A stretch of DNA of 64,000 nt from Bacillota bacterium (GCA_023391105.1 JAEWBO010000010.1:1-64000); one strand, 5' to 3'. Positions 33,435 through 41,768 are shown, counted from the first letter of the stretch. Made by a program: numbers and translations. The notes: a model not told the origin generated them from the sequence alone.

Positions 33435-34838
33435 CTATACGATCCTGAAGTTTCCATACAACACGCAACGCCTTATACGCGTAAAGGTTCTTGCACTTGT
33501 GACACCTTCGCCGGTTGGTGTGGCTATCGTCAAAGACGCAAACCCTTCGCCGTTAAACCCAAGCCCGGCATATGATGGCGCATTTTTAACGAATATCGTT
33601 GTATTTAAAGCCTTTGCCGCCATAGACAGATGCGTCACGTTTTGCGAGTGTATCATTGCCGTGTGTTTGCACCCGTTTTCAGCCTTTATCGCTTTTTCAA
33701 TGGCTTCCTCTATCGAATTGACTGTCGCTATTCCGAGCACCGGCATAAGCATTTCTACAGTGATAAACGGATGATTTTCATCGACAGCCGCGATCACAAG
33801 CCGCGGATTGCCAACAAAATTAACACCGCTGGCCTTAAGAATCACTGTCGCATCCCGTCCCACAAAATTTCTGTTAACAGTATATTTGCCGTTTTTATGC
33901 TCAAAAACGGTATTGACGACCTTTTCGATATCGCCGCCCGAAATTCTGTAAGCACCGTTTTTCCCCATCTCGCGCATAAGCTGTTCCACAATACCGGAAA
34001 ACGCGAAGACTTCCTTCTCAGCTATGCACAAAACGTTATTGTCAAAGCAAGCCCCATCTACAATATCCTTCGCAGCCTGCGGTATAATTGCCGTATCATC
34101 GACGATAACAGGAGGGTTGCCCGGTCCAGCCGCTATCACCTTCTTACCGGTCTTCATGGCGACTTTAACGACCGCCTCACCACCCGTTATAGACAGCAAC
34201 GGTATGTCGGGATGCTCCATAATGTACTTTCCCGTTTCAATGGTCGGCTCCTTGACCGTGCAGATCAACGTTTTTGGTCCGCCCGTAGCGGCAATCGCTT
34301 CGTTGAGTATACGCATCGTTTCAACCGAGACTTTTTTAGCCGCCGGGTGAGGATTGAACACAACCGCATTGCCGGCAGCTATCATACTTATCGAATTGTT
34401 GATAACACTCGACGGCGGGTTTGTGGATGGTGTGATTGAGCCTATCACGCCGAAAGGCGCAAGCTCGAACAACGTTAATCCAAAATCACCCGATATGGCT
34501 GTCGCATGAAGGTCTTCGATGCCAGGCGTCTTCTCGACTGCGAGAAGATTCTTTTTCACCTTGTCTTCGACTCTCCCGTACCCTGTCTCGCTGTTCGCCA
34601 GCTCAGCCAGATATCTCGCGTTCTTCCTTCCCGCCTCACGCATGGCATCAATAAGCCTTCCTCTTTTCTCAAGAGACATTTGGGCAAGCTCTTTCTGCGC
34701 TGCCTTGGCGGACTGAATGGCTTCCTCAGGCGTGTCGCACAACCAATGACCTGAGGCCTTTGTGACGGTGCCCATTCCATTCAGATGCTTGACGGTATCA
34801 TCCACAATGCTTCTAATTTGCTCGTCCGTTAAACTCAT
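33435..34838 (-). CDS. CoA-acylating aldehyde dehydrogenase (PduP/EutE family)
   Basis: 467 residues. The family's N-terminal shell-targeting helix is present (SLTDEQIRSIVDDTVKHL), separated by a linker from the catalytic domain. The active-site Cys is in the stretch DNNVLCIAEKEVF, the NAD-binding region shows NPHPAAK, and GPGNPP follows. It converts an aldehyde plus CoA and NAD+ into acyl-CoA and NADH, the core reaction of aldehyde-handling BMCs. Fed by the aldolases in this operon, the substrate would be acetaldehyde, glycolaldehyde or lactaldehyde; the product goes to PduL. Confidence 0.92.
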   Translation of the reverse strand: MSLTDEQIRSIVDDTVKHLNGMGTVTKASGHWLCDTPEEAIQSAKAAQKELAQMSLEKRGRLIDAMREAGRKNARYLAELANSETGYGRVEDKVKKNLLAVEKTPGIEDLHATAISGDFGLTLFELAPFGVIGSITPSTNPPSSVINNSISMIAAGNAVVFNPHPAAKKVSVETMRILNEAIAATGGPKTLICTVKEPTIETGKYIMEHPDIPLLSITGGEAVVKVAMKTGKKVIAAGPGNPPVIVDDTAIIPQAAKDIVDGACFDNNVLCIAEKEVFAFSGIVEQLMREMGKNGAYRISGGDIEKVVNTVFEHKNGKYTVNRNFVGRDATVILKASGVNFVGNPRLVIAAVDENHPFITVEMLMPVLGIATVNSIEEAIEKAIKAENGCKHTAMIHSQNVTHLSMAAKALNTTIFVKNAPSYAGLGFNGEGFASLTIATPTGEGVTSARTFTRIRRCVLYGNFRIV

Positions 34839-34850
34839 ATCAAAACCTCG

Positions 34851-35204
34851 TTACTTCTTTTTCTCAGGAGTCGTCGGCACACTCATCTTCTTAGCTGCTT
34901 CATCCTTTAATTCGAACTTTCTGAACACGGGCTTCCCCCGCAGCTCCACCGAGTCGATGATCGCGATGATGGCAAGATCCGACGGCTTTCCGTCTGTCAG
35001 CGCTGTCTGCCTTGACGAGCTTCCGCCGACGCACATCACAACCTCGCCTTCTCCCGCGCCCACCGTGTCTATCGCAACAAGCGGCGCTCCTTTTTCTTCA
35101 AAGCTTTCTATATCAATAGGCACAATAATGAGCAGCTTTAAGCCTTGCAGCTTTTCCGCCTTATTTGTGCTGACGACATTTCCTCTGACCCGTGCGAGTA
35201 TCAT
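34851..35204 (-). CDS. BMC pentameric vertex protein 3 (EutN/CcmL family)
   Basis: 117 residues, the longest of the three pentamers. Family opening ILARVRGNVVSTNKAEKLQG, then VGAGEGEVVMCVGGSSSRQ. It carries about 20 extra C-terminal residues ending in a Lys-rich tail (PTTPEKKK). It lies between the aldehyde dehydrogenase and the unknown protein at 35220. Confidence 0.92.
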   Translation of the reverse strand: MILARVRGNVVSTNKAEKLQGLKLLIIVPIDIESFEEKGAPLVAIDTVGAGEGEVVMCVGGSSSRQTALTDGKPSDLAIIAIIDSVELRGKPVFRKFELKDEAAKKMSVPTTPEKKK

Positions 35205-35219
35205 AAAAACCCTCCAAGA

Positions 35220-35900
35220 CTACTCATCTATTAAGACGCTGAGTTCTTTTGCCGTGTCCCTTGCCAGCGGTGTCACTATCGCTCCCGGGGAACACCTTAT
35301 TCGCTCCTTACGCTGCTTATGGGCGTCTACAACCTCCACCTCAGTCACCAACGAATATTGTCCTTCCGGCTTCCCGACAGAGAGCTTGAGCGACACCACT
35401 TCCGCGCCCATATTCTCTATCGCATGAAGCGCGTCGTTCAACCCCTCGAAGTAGGTGCCTCGCTTAAAGCCCGGCTTTTCAAAATCCAGTATCACCGTGA
35501 CGCTCTTGTTCCAGAGCAGCGCCCGCATGAATGCCTGTTCAAAAAAGCCGCGGTCGTCGCCATTGGCTATATTTTTAAGCATCCACAATGGCGGAGAGAC
35601 AAGCAACACCTTATGGCAGCTTTTCATCGACTCCATCAGCTTCTGCTTTTCCTGCTGAGTTTCAGTGCCCGCATCCACAAATCCAGCCCCCAGCAGCGCT
35701 GCGCCTTCTCCGGCGCATATGAGCCCGTCCTGACAGCTGATTTTCAGATAATCGTTCAGCGGCGCCATGTCCGGCACGAATGACGGAAGCAGCGCAAGCG
35801 TGCCCGTTTCTACCTTTTCCGGCTCCAGCATCCGCCTGATAACCTGCTCGGCCACCCGGCGGATCAGCATTTTTAATTCTCTGCCTTCATCTATATTCAT
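35220..35900 (-). CDS. Unknown microcompartment-operon protein with an N-terminal amphipathic helix
   Basis: 226 residues; I do not recognise the family with confidence. Residues 8-26 (ELKMLIRRVAEQVIRRMLE) form an amphipathic helix like the targeting or assembly helices of BMC cargo. The rest alternates beta strands and helices. VLLVSPPLWMLKNIANGDD and ALLWNKSVTVILDFEKP recall flavoprotein-like Rossmann folds. Its ATG overlaps the pduL stop by 4 bp, so it is translationally coupled to PduL. It could be a BMC assembly factor (a PduM analogue) or a flavin-binding enzyme; both are guesses. Confidence 0.7.
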   Translation of the reverse strand: MNIDEGRELKMLIRRVAEQVIRRMLEPEKVETGTLALLPSFVPDMAPLNDYLKISCQDGLICAGEGAALLGAGFVDAGTETQQEKQKLMESMKSCHKVLLVSPPLWMLKNIANGDDRGFFEQAFMRALLWNKSVTVILDFEKPGFKRGTYFEGLNDALHAIENMGAEVVSLKLSVGKPEGQYSLVTEVEVVDAHKQRKERIRCSPGAIVTPLARDTAKELSVLIDE

Positions 35901-36532
35901 CTCAACAGTTCCAATAGCTCTCCGTTATGGATGTCTGCAGCATTCGCTTCGTCCGTATCTATGTGCAGCTCGAGTGAATGCGCCTTACCCGCACGAACAA
36001 GTATATTGCCGAATACTGTTTCCCTTATGCCGTCTTTTTTTACCTTGATAATGTCGCCGTTCTTGAGACCGTACAGTGCAGCATCCTCATCCGATATATG
36101 TAAATGCCGAGCCGCCACGATCACACCTTTGTTCAATGACAATACCCCTGCGGGGCCTATCAGCTGACAGCCCGGTGTTCCTTCTATGTCTCCAGACATG
36201 CGCACAACCGGCTGAATACCCAATTTATATGAATCTGTCAGCGAAATTTCAACCTGTGTTTCGGGGCGTTCAGGTCCCAAAACTCTTACATTGTCGATAC
36301 GGCCCTTTGGCCCCGATATCGTCATCCTTTCCTGACAGGCATACTGTTCCGGCTGTGAAAGATCTCTCATCGGGCGCAGCTTGTATCCAGCTCCGAAAAG
36401 TGTTTCCAGATCGCCCGCCGAAATATGAATATGCCTTTGGGACGCTGCCACGGGTATAAGATATTCTTTATTTTGCGCCATGGCCCTGACCAGAGTCAGT
36501 GTCACAAGCCGCTTTAAACAACTTTTTTCCAT
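35897..36532 (-). CDS. pduL: Phosphate propanoyltransferase-type phosphotransacylase (PduL)
   Basis: 211 residues with two PduL beta-barrel halves. The zinc-binding histidine motifs are both present: SQRHIHIS near residue 33 and AARHLHISDEDAA near 142. The N-terminal 20 residues (KSCLKRLVTLTLVRAM) form a helix that may direct it to the lumen. PduL turns acyl-CoA and phosphate into acyl-phosphate and free CoA, recycling CoA inside the compartment and allowing ATP formation by an acetate-type kinase elsewhere. Confidence 0.93.
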   Translation of the reverse strand: MEKSCLKRLVTLTLVRAMAQNKEYLIPVAASQRHIHISAGDLETLFGAGYKLRPMRDLSQPEQYACQERMTISGPKGRIDNVRVLGPERPETQVEISLTDSYKLGIQPVVRMSGDIEGTPGCQLIGPAGVLSLNKGVIVAARHLHISDEDAALYGLKNGDIIKVKKDGIRETVFGNILVRAGKAHSLELHIDTDEANAADIHNGELLELLR

Positions 36533-36535
36533 GGT

Positions 36536-37180
36536 TTATTTGTGCTGCTGCCCATAGGTTTTATGAATATTAACGGCGTCTTGCGTCTGCTCCTGCGTCA
36601 TGATAGCCGGCTCACCAGCCGCTTTTGCCGCAAGATATGTCTTCGCGGCATCCTCCATGTACACGGCGGCGTACAGCGCCTCTTTTAAATCTTTTCCAAT
36701 CGTAATCACACCATGATGCTTTAAAATAACCGCGCGTCGTTCTCCAATATAATTGACGGTTTGTACACCCATGTCGAGACTGGCCGCCGAACAATACGGT
36801 GCAACGTTGACTTCCCCAAGTGTGACGTTAGCAAGTGTTGTCACAGCTGCCGGAAAAACGTCACCCAGAAGCCCCACGGCTGTGGCGTATGGCTGATGGG
36901 TATGTATGATGGCATTGACCTTGGGCATATGCTCGTAGATGTAAAGCAACGCCACAGTATCCACCGACTCGCGCAATTTGCCCTCAATACGGTTTCCTTT
37001 ACCATCAACAACCACGACGTCCCGCTCTTTCATGGTTTCATAGGATGTGCCCGACGGTGTGATAAGGATATGCCCGTTTGGCATACGCATGCTGACATTG
37101 CCGCCCGACAAGCTGATAAGCCCGCTTTGCTTGATTTCCAGAGCCGTATGAATGACCATCCTTTTTTGTTTTGAATACAT
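36536..37180 (-). CDS. Class II aldolase/epimerase (FucA/AraD family) 1
   Basis: 214 residues from ATG 37180 (CTGGAG site). It has the family's zinc histidines in IIHTHQPYA and LKHHGVI, and phosphate-binding GGNVSMR and TPSG motifs. Members either cleave L-fuculose-1-phosphate-type substrates into DHAP and an aldehyde or epimerise L-ribulose-5-phosphate. The FucA catalytic region (PSSEW) reads ESVDT here, with Asp where FucA has Glu; AraD-type epimerases also have Asp here. Its position between pduL and the sugar dehydrogenases favours an aldolase that feeds aldehyde to the compartment, but 4-epimerase activity cannot be excluded. A close paralogue lies at 55052-55693. Confidence 0.85.
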   Translation of the reverse strand: MYSKQKRMVIHTALEIKQSGLISLSGGNVSMRMPNGHILITPSGTSYETMKERDVVVVDGKGNRIEGKLRESVDTVALLYIYEHMPKVNAIIHTHQPYATAVGLLGDVFPAAVTTLANVTLGEVNVAPYCSAASLDMGVQTVNYIGERRAVILKHHGVITIGKDLKEALYAAVYMEDAAKTYLAAKAAGEPAIMTQEQTQDAVNIHKTYGQQHK

Positions 37181-37242
37181 AATCAATTCTCCAGTCGTAT
37201 ATAGTAGCAAATTGTGTTATCCTACGCCATGATCTGCGCTTC

Positions 37243-38370
37243 TTAAACCTTCACCCAAGTCCCTGCACTGTCTGATTCATATGCTTTGTGCATCACATGC
37301 TGTATGTAGGCACCATCCGCAAGATCAGGCGTGCAAGGTTTGTCTTCGTATACACAGTTAAGAAAACTGTAAAGGCTGTGAATATGCGCTCTGAGCCATC
37401 CTCCCGGAAGCTTTGGCGAAGGAAAATCGCCTCCCGGCGGCTCAAACCTCTGCACGGATTCTATCCTTGTGAACCCTTTATACCCTCCAAGTGCTTGATC
37501 GGGCACCGTGTTATCGTAAAACAGCACCCAATTCGGATCCATCAGATTGAATTTCACAGCGCCGGTCTCGCCATAGATCTCAACAACGAATTCATCGTTG
37601 CTGCCGGTTGCAATTTTTGACACGTTGATAGTCCCGTGTGCGCCGTTTTTCATTTCCGCGATGATATAAGCAGCATCATCAACCTCAACGCTTCGTAACT
37701 GCCCGTTTCCGTCGAGCCTTGTTGCGTGCGCGATCTGTGTTTTTGCGCACACCCCCTCGTATTCGCCGATGAGATAGTACAGCATATCGAGCACATGCGA
37801 ACCCATATCAAAGAGCGTTCCTCCGCAGGCCTGCTCTTTATCGTACTTCCAGTTGTACCTCTTTGCCGGGTCTGCATTACTAGGATGCATATAAGACGCA
37901 TTGAAGCCAAGTATTCTGCCCAGCCGTCCTTCGTCAATAATCTGCTTGGCACGCATAACTGCCGGGAAAAAACGGTTGTGGAAAACTGTCTGGTGTCGGA
38001 TGTCTTTTCCCTCTATGGCCTGAAGAATATCTTGTGCTTGTTTTTCGTTCGCGGCCAGCGGTTTCTCACAGTAAATATGCAACCCGCGCTGTGCCGCTTT
38101 GATGACACATTCGGCGTGCTGATAATTGGGGAGACAAATGCTGACAACATCGATGTCTGCATTCAGCACTTCGTCAATATCGTTCGTCGCGAACTCAAAT
38201 TTGAAGCTTTCCTTTGCCTCTTTAGCTGTCGCAAGCGTTCGGTTATAAACACCAACAAGCTTCACTTTATAAGGCAGATCGTTATAGAAAAACGGAAGTG
38301 AGGTATAGGCGTAGGTATGGACTCTGCCAATAAAGCCCATACCCAATACCGCCACTTTTATTTCTTTCAT
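37243..38370 (-). CDS. Gfo/Idh/MocA-family sugar dehydrogenase
   Basis: 375 residues. The N-terminal Rossmann domain has GMGFIGRVH, the EKPLA motif at about 97 is intact, and the C-terminal alpha/beta domain has the HVLDM and DMGSHV motifs typical of inositol- or glucose-fructose-oxidoreductase relatives. It oxidises a hydroxyl of a sugar or polyol with NAD(P). No targeting helix is visible, so it probably acts in the cytosol before the compartment steps. Its ATG lies 2 bp after the SDR gene stop codon. The substrate is unknown. Confidence 0.88.
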   Translation of the reverse strand: MKEIKVAVLGMGFIGRVHTYAYTSLPFFYNDLPYKVKLVGVYNRTLATAKEAKESFKFEFATNDIDEVLNADIDVVSICLPNYQHAECVIKAAQRGLHIYCEKPLAANEKQAQDILQAIEGKDIRHQTVFHNRFFPAVMRAKQIIDEGRLGRILGFNASYMHPSNADPAKRYNWKYDKEQACGGTLFDMGSHVLDMLYYLIGEYEGVCAKTQIAHATRLDGNGQLRSVEVDDAAYIIAEMKNGAHGTINVSKIATGSNDEFVVEIYGETGAVKFNLMDPNWVLFYDNTVPDQALGGYKGFTRIESVQRFEPPGGDFPSPKLPGGWLRAHIHSLYSFLNCVYEDKPCTPDLADGAYIQHVMHKAYESDSAGTWVKV

Positions 38371-38372
38371 CT

Positions 38373-39137
38373 CTATATCAGCATGCCGCCGGTTATATCC
38401 ACGCAGGTGCCGTTAATAAAATCCGCTTTATTGGAAGCAAGAAACGCGACGGCGCACCCAACCTCCTGAGCGGTGGAAATCCTCCCCGATGGTATGCGTT
38501 CAACATATGAAGCGAGTATTTCCGGTTTGGAAAGTTTGTCTTCGTTGAGAGGGGTTCTCACCATGCCGGGTATCGCGCCGTTTACTATGATGCCGTACTG
38601 CGAAAATTCCCTGGCAAGAGCCTTTGTTAACAGGACGAGCCCGCCTTTTGCCGACACATAATGGGCGTGGGCCTCAGTATTGACTGCATATGCGGATTTT
38701 GAAGTGATGTTAACGATTCTTCCCCTGATTCCCGCATTCTTATAATAAACGCATGCTCTCTTGCTGATCATGAACGGGCCGGTGAGGTTCACATCAATAA
38801 CCTTTCTCCACTCCGCGTCCGACATGTCTTCTATCAGCGTCGTCGGCCAGATACCCGCATTGTTGACAACAACGTCGAGATGTCCGTATTTAGAGACTGC
38901 CTGCTCGATCATTTTGTCGATGTCTTCATCCTTGGTCACGTCGCCATACATGGCAGTGTGTGTGCCGCCATATCGTTCGCCCAGCGACTCAACGAATTTG
39001 AACACACCTGCTTCATCGATGATATAATTGACGATTATGTTTGCGCCCTCCTGGGCGAACACCTCACATATTCCTGCTCCAAGTCCAGCGCCGCCGCCGG
39101 TGACAAGCACAGTCTTCCCCTTTAATCCAAGATCCAT
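38373..39137 (-). CDS. Short-chain dehydrogenase/reductase 1
   Basis: 254 residues, classical SDR. Cofactor loop TGGGAGLGAGI, NNAG motif, Ser of SKSAYAV and the YVSAK catalytic Tyr/Lys pair (YxxxK). The acidic residue that would follow beta-2 in an NAD-specific enzyme is not clear, so the cofactor is left open. It probably oxidises a polyol or interconverts ketoses on the way to the phosphorylated substrate. Strong AGGAGG precedes the ATG. Confidence 0.88.
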   Translation of the reverse strand: MDLGLKGKTVLVTGGGAGLGAGICEVFAQEGANIIVNYIIDEAGVFKFVESLGERYGGTHTAMYGDVTKDEDIDKMIEQAVSKYGHLDVVVNNAGIWPTTLIEDMSDAEWRKVIDVNLTGPFMISKRACVYYKNAGIRGRIVNITSKSAYAVNTEAHAHYVSAKGGLVLLTKALAREFSQYGIIVNGAIPGMVRTPLNEDKLSKPEILASYVERIPSGRISTAQEVGCAVAFLASNKADFINGTCVDITGGMLI

Positions 39138-39168
39138 TGGTAACCTCCTTTTGTGTACTGATGCTGCG

Positions 39169-39444
39169 TTATTTTTGAGGAAGAATCTTCTCCACGTCCT
39201 GATGCGGCCGCGGTATCACGTGGACCGAGACGAGCTCGCCAACACGCTTGGCTGCCGATGCACCCGCATCTACACTTGCCTTGACCGCGCCGACATCCCC
39301 TCTGACCAATACCGTCACGAGCCCGGACCCGATCATTTCTTTACCCATAAGTGTCACATTGGCCGCTTTGACCATCGCATCCGCTGCTTCAATAGCTCCG
39401 ATGAGCCCCTTTGTTTCCACCATTCCTAAAGCCTGTTTATCCAT
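39169..39444 (-). CDS. BMC-H hexameric shell protein 3 (PduA/EutM-like)
   Basis: 91 residues, a single BMC domain almost identical to BMC-H 1 (differences include LVTVLVRG, ASAAKRVGELV and HQDVEKILPQK). It is separated from the other shell genes by the enzyme block, suggesting duplication within the operon. Confidence 0.95.
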   Translation of the reverse strand: MDKQALGMVETKGLIGAIEAADAMVKAANVTLMGKEMIGSGLVTVLVRGDVGAVKASVDAGASAAKRVGELVSVHVIPRPHQDVEKILPQK

Positions 39445-39457
39445 TATATTTCACTCC

Positions 39458-40279
39458 TTAATATTCATTTTTGCTTATGGTTACATTTCCGTTTGGACAG
39501 GTCGCCGTGCATTTACCGCAGTTCGTGCACTCATGCTCACCCTCGCCTGTGACAATCTTGATGCCTTTGCTCGTTCCCATTCTCACCGCTCCGGCATTAA
39601 GCATCGCGTCGCACGTTTTGCGGTCGTTTATACCTGTAGAAGCTTTGACCATCATGCTGTCGCCGACGGTACGCTTCATAAGACGGATGTCCTCAACAGT
39701 GGCGCCGCCTGATCCAAAGCCTGTTGATGTCTTGACAAAATCAGCCTTCGCTCTTTTTGCAAGCTCGCACACACGCACCTTCTCTTCATCGGTCAACAGG
39801 CAGGTCTCAATGATGACCTTGACCAGCGCCTTGGGATGAGCGGCATCCACAACACCTTTGATATCGTCAAAAACCAGATCATAGTCCTTGTCTTTAAGAG
39901 CGCCGACGTTGATAACCATATCTACCTCTTCGGCTCCGTTCTTGACAGCTTCCATTGCCTCTACAGATTTTATGAACGGCGTATTCGCACCGAGAGGAAA
40001 ACCGATAACACAACACGTCTTAACGCCGGAACCGGCCAGCTCGGCTGCTACATATTTCACATGCGTCGGGTTGACGCAAACGCTCGCAAATTGCCATTCC
40101 TTTGCCTCGTCACAAAACCGTTTGACAGTGCTTTTCGGGGTATCCGGTTTCAGCACGGTATGATCCATGTATTTGGCGTAGGATGGGTCATAATTTGAGC
40201 CCGTTTTATCAATTTTCTTGTCCTGGACTTCTTTTAGAACTTCATTCGTGATCTCTCTTACGATTTTTTCTATGTCCAT
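39458..40279 (-). CDS. deoC: Deoxyribose-phosphate aldolase 2 with a C-terminal 4Fe-4S motif
   Basis: 273 residues from ATG 40279 (AAGGAG site). The N-terminal helix MDIEKIVREITNEVLKEV plus linker is a probable targeting peptide. The barrel is canonical DeoC: MDHTVLKPD, IGFPLGA, catalytic Asp in EVDMVINVG, Schiff-base Lys in FVKTSTGF, and second Lys in VKASTGI. It cleaves 2-deoxyribose-5-phosphate into acetaldehyde and glyceraldehyde-3-phosphate. Most unusual is the tail after residue 245, CTNCGKCTATCPNGN: four cysteines (251, 254, 257, 261) spaced like one ferredoxin [4Fe-4S] site. Standard DeoC ends before this. Reading across the junction shows one uninterrupted frame. Confidence 0.92.
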   Translation of the reverse strand: MDIEKIVREITNEVLKEVQDKKIDKTGSNYDPSYAKYMDHTVLKPDTPKSTVKRFCDEAKEWQFASVCVNPTHVKYVAAELAGSGVKTCCVIGFPLGANTPFIKSVEAMEAVKNGAEEVDMVINVGALKDKDYDLVFDDIKGVVDAAHPKALVKVIIETCLLTDEEKVRVCELAKRAKADFVKTSTGFGSGGATVEDIRLMKRTVGDSMMVKASTGINDRKTCDAMLNAGAVRMGTSKGIKIVTGEGEHECTNCGKCTATCPNGNVTISKNEY

Positions 40280-40295
40280 ATTCGGCTCCTTCCCT

Positions 40296-41084
40296 TTAAT
40301 GCATTTCACGGCCGCCAGTTATATTGAACGCCTGACCAGTGCAGTAGTCTCCCGATACCGTCAGGAAGAATACAAAATCGACGACATCTTCTTTTCTTGT
40401 CAGTCTTCCAAGCGGCACTTTTGCTGTAAATTTCTTGACAACCTCGTCTTTGGGCAGCTTCAGATTGTCTATGTATCCTGCGCTGACGTTAGACCATACG
40501 CCTGTCGCGTCGGTGATGCCCGGGCAAATAGCATTGATCTTGATATTGTAAGACGCGTATTCAAAAGCAAGCGCCTGCGTCAGCACGATAACTGCGCCCT
40601 TCGCCGCACTGTAAGGACCCATCAATGCAGAGCCGGTTTTACCAGACTTTGAAGCAAAGTTGATGATTCTTCCTTCTTTTTGCTTCTTCATGCTTTCAAG
40701 TGCGCCTTGTATACAGTAAGCGGTGCCATAGACATTAACCTTGAACATTCTGTCGAATACAGCCTCATCATTTTCTTCAAAAGGCCTCTGATCCACCACA
40801 CCCGCGTTGTTCACAAGCACGTAGATATCACCCAGCTCGTTTGTGATCTTTTTAAAGCAATCGAGAACTGCCTGTCTGTCGGTAATGTTGAGTATAATAC
40901 CCTTGGCCGAGTAGCCTTTCCCGCTAAGCTCCGCTGCCGATTTCTCTACCAACGGATCGATATCGATCAATACCACCTTCGCGCCCTGTTCGGCATACTT
41001 TTCAGCTATGCTGAAGCCTATACTCTTAGCAGCCCCCGTCACAACGCAGACCTTGCCCTTCAGGTTATCCGAATACAAACTCAT
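40296..41084 (-). CDS. Short-chain dehydrogenase/reductase 2
   Basis: 262 residues, classical SDR: TGAAKSIGFSIAEKY, an Asp pair after beta-2 (LIDIDPL) that suggests NAD over NADP, LVNNAG, and catalytic YSAAKG. Only moderately similar to SDR 1, so the two probably act on different positions or intermediates. Second gene of the operon after the epimerase. Confidence 0.88.
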   Translation of the reverse strand: MSLYSDNLKGKVCVVTGAAKSIGFSIAEKYAEQGAKVVLIDIDPLVEKSAAELSGKGYSAKGIILNITDRQAVLDCFKKITNELGDIYVLVNNAGVVDQRPFEENDEAVFDRMFKVNVYGTAYCIQGALESMKKQKEGRIINFASKSGKTGSALMGPYSAAKGAVIVLTQALAFEYASYNIKINAICPGITDATGVWSNVSAGYIDNLKLPKDEVVKKFTAKVPLGRLTRKEDVVDFVFFLTVSGDYCTGQAFNITGGREMH

Positions 41085-41117
41085 TTTTGACCCTCCTCCA
41101 TTTGTTTTAACTATTTT

Positions 41118-41768
41118 TCAAAACGCAGCGGCTCTTATTAGCTCCGTCGTTTTTTTCATGTTTTGCGCGCCGAACAGCAAGGAGCCCGCCACCAAAACCT
41201 CTGCTCCGCTTGTCAATGCGACTTTAAAGGTGTTAACATTGATACCGCCATCAACCTGTATCTCATACTTATAGCCATATCGCGATTTGTATTCTTTCAG
41301 TAAGGTTAGCTTTTCGTACACATGCTCGATAATGCTCTGTCCGCCAAAGCCCACACAGACCGATACCTGAAGGACAATATCCGCCTCCTCAAGTGCGCAG
41401 CGTATCGCTTCTATCGGCGTCTCAGGTGTGATGGCTATGCCAGCCAGCTTCCCCGCTTTTTTTATATCTCTTAACAGCCTGACATGATGAGGATTGCTTT
41501 CCGCATGTATGGTTATAGAATCAGCACCCGCGTCTATAAAGGGCTGTATCATGGCCTCAGGGTTGCTGATCATCAGGTGGGCGTCTTTGCGCATACGCTT
41601 TTCGTTTTTCAGTGCTTCGACTGTGCACAATCCCACCGCGATATTGGGTACAAAGTGTCCGTCCATAATATCAAGATGCAATAGTTCGCATCCAGCTTCA
41701 TATGCCCTGTCTATATCCCGGCCAAGATTTAAGTAATCTGCAGATAATATTGATGCGGATATTTTCAC
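41118..41768 (-). CDS. rpe: Ribulose-phosphate 3-epimerase-like enzyme
   Basis: 216 residues, GTG start behind AGGAG. TIM barrel of the Rpe/AlsE family: ISASILSADYLNLG, HLDIMDGHFVPNI with metal-binding His/Asp, DAHLMI, QVDGGIN. The usual phosphate-loop NPGFGGQ reads CVGFGGQS, a change that could shift specificity, for example to a hexulose phosphate as in AlsE. First gene of the BMC operon, so a pentulose or hexulose phosphate epimerisation is likely an early step of this pathway rather than general housekeeping. Confidence 0.85.
   Translation of the reverse strand: MKISASILSADYLNLGRDIDRAYEAGCELLHLDIMDGHFVPNIAVGLCTVEALKNEKRMRKDAHLMISNPEAMIQPFIDAGADSITIHAESNPHHVRLLRDIKKAGKLAGIAITPETPIEAIRCALEEADIVLQVSVCVGFGGQSIIEHVYEKLTLLKEYKSRYGYKYEIQVDGGINVNTFKVALTSGAEVLVAGSLLFGAQNMKKTTELIRAAAF

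Noticed and set aside
33630..34439. 269-codon plus-strand frame opposite the aldehyde dehydrogenase
   Set aside because: Arg-rich shadow of a well-conserved gene; no ribosome site or family.
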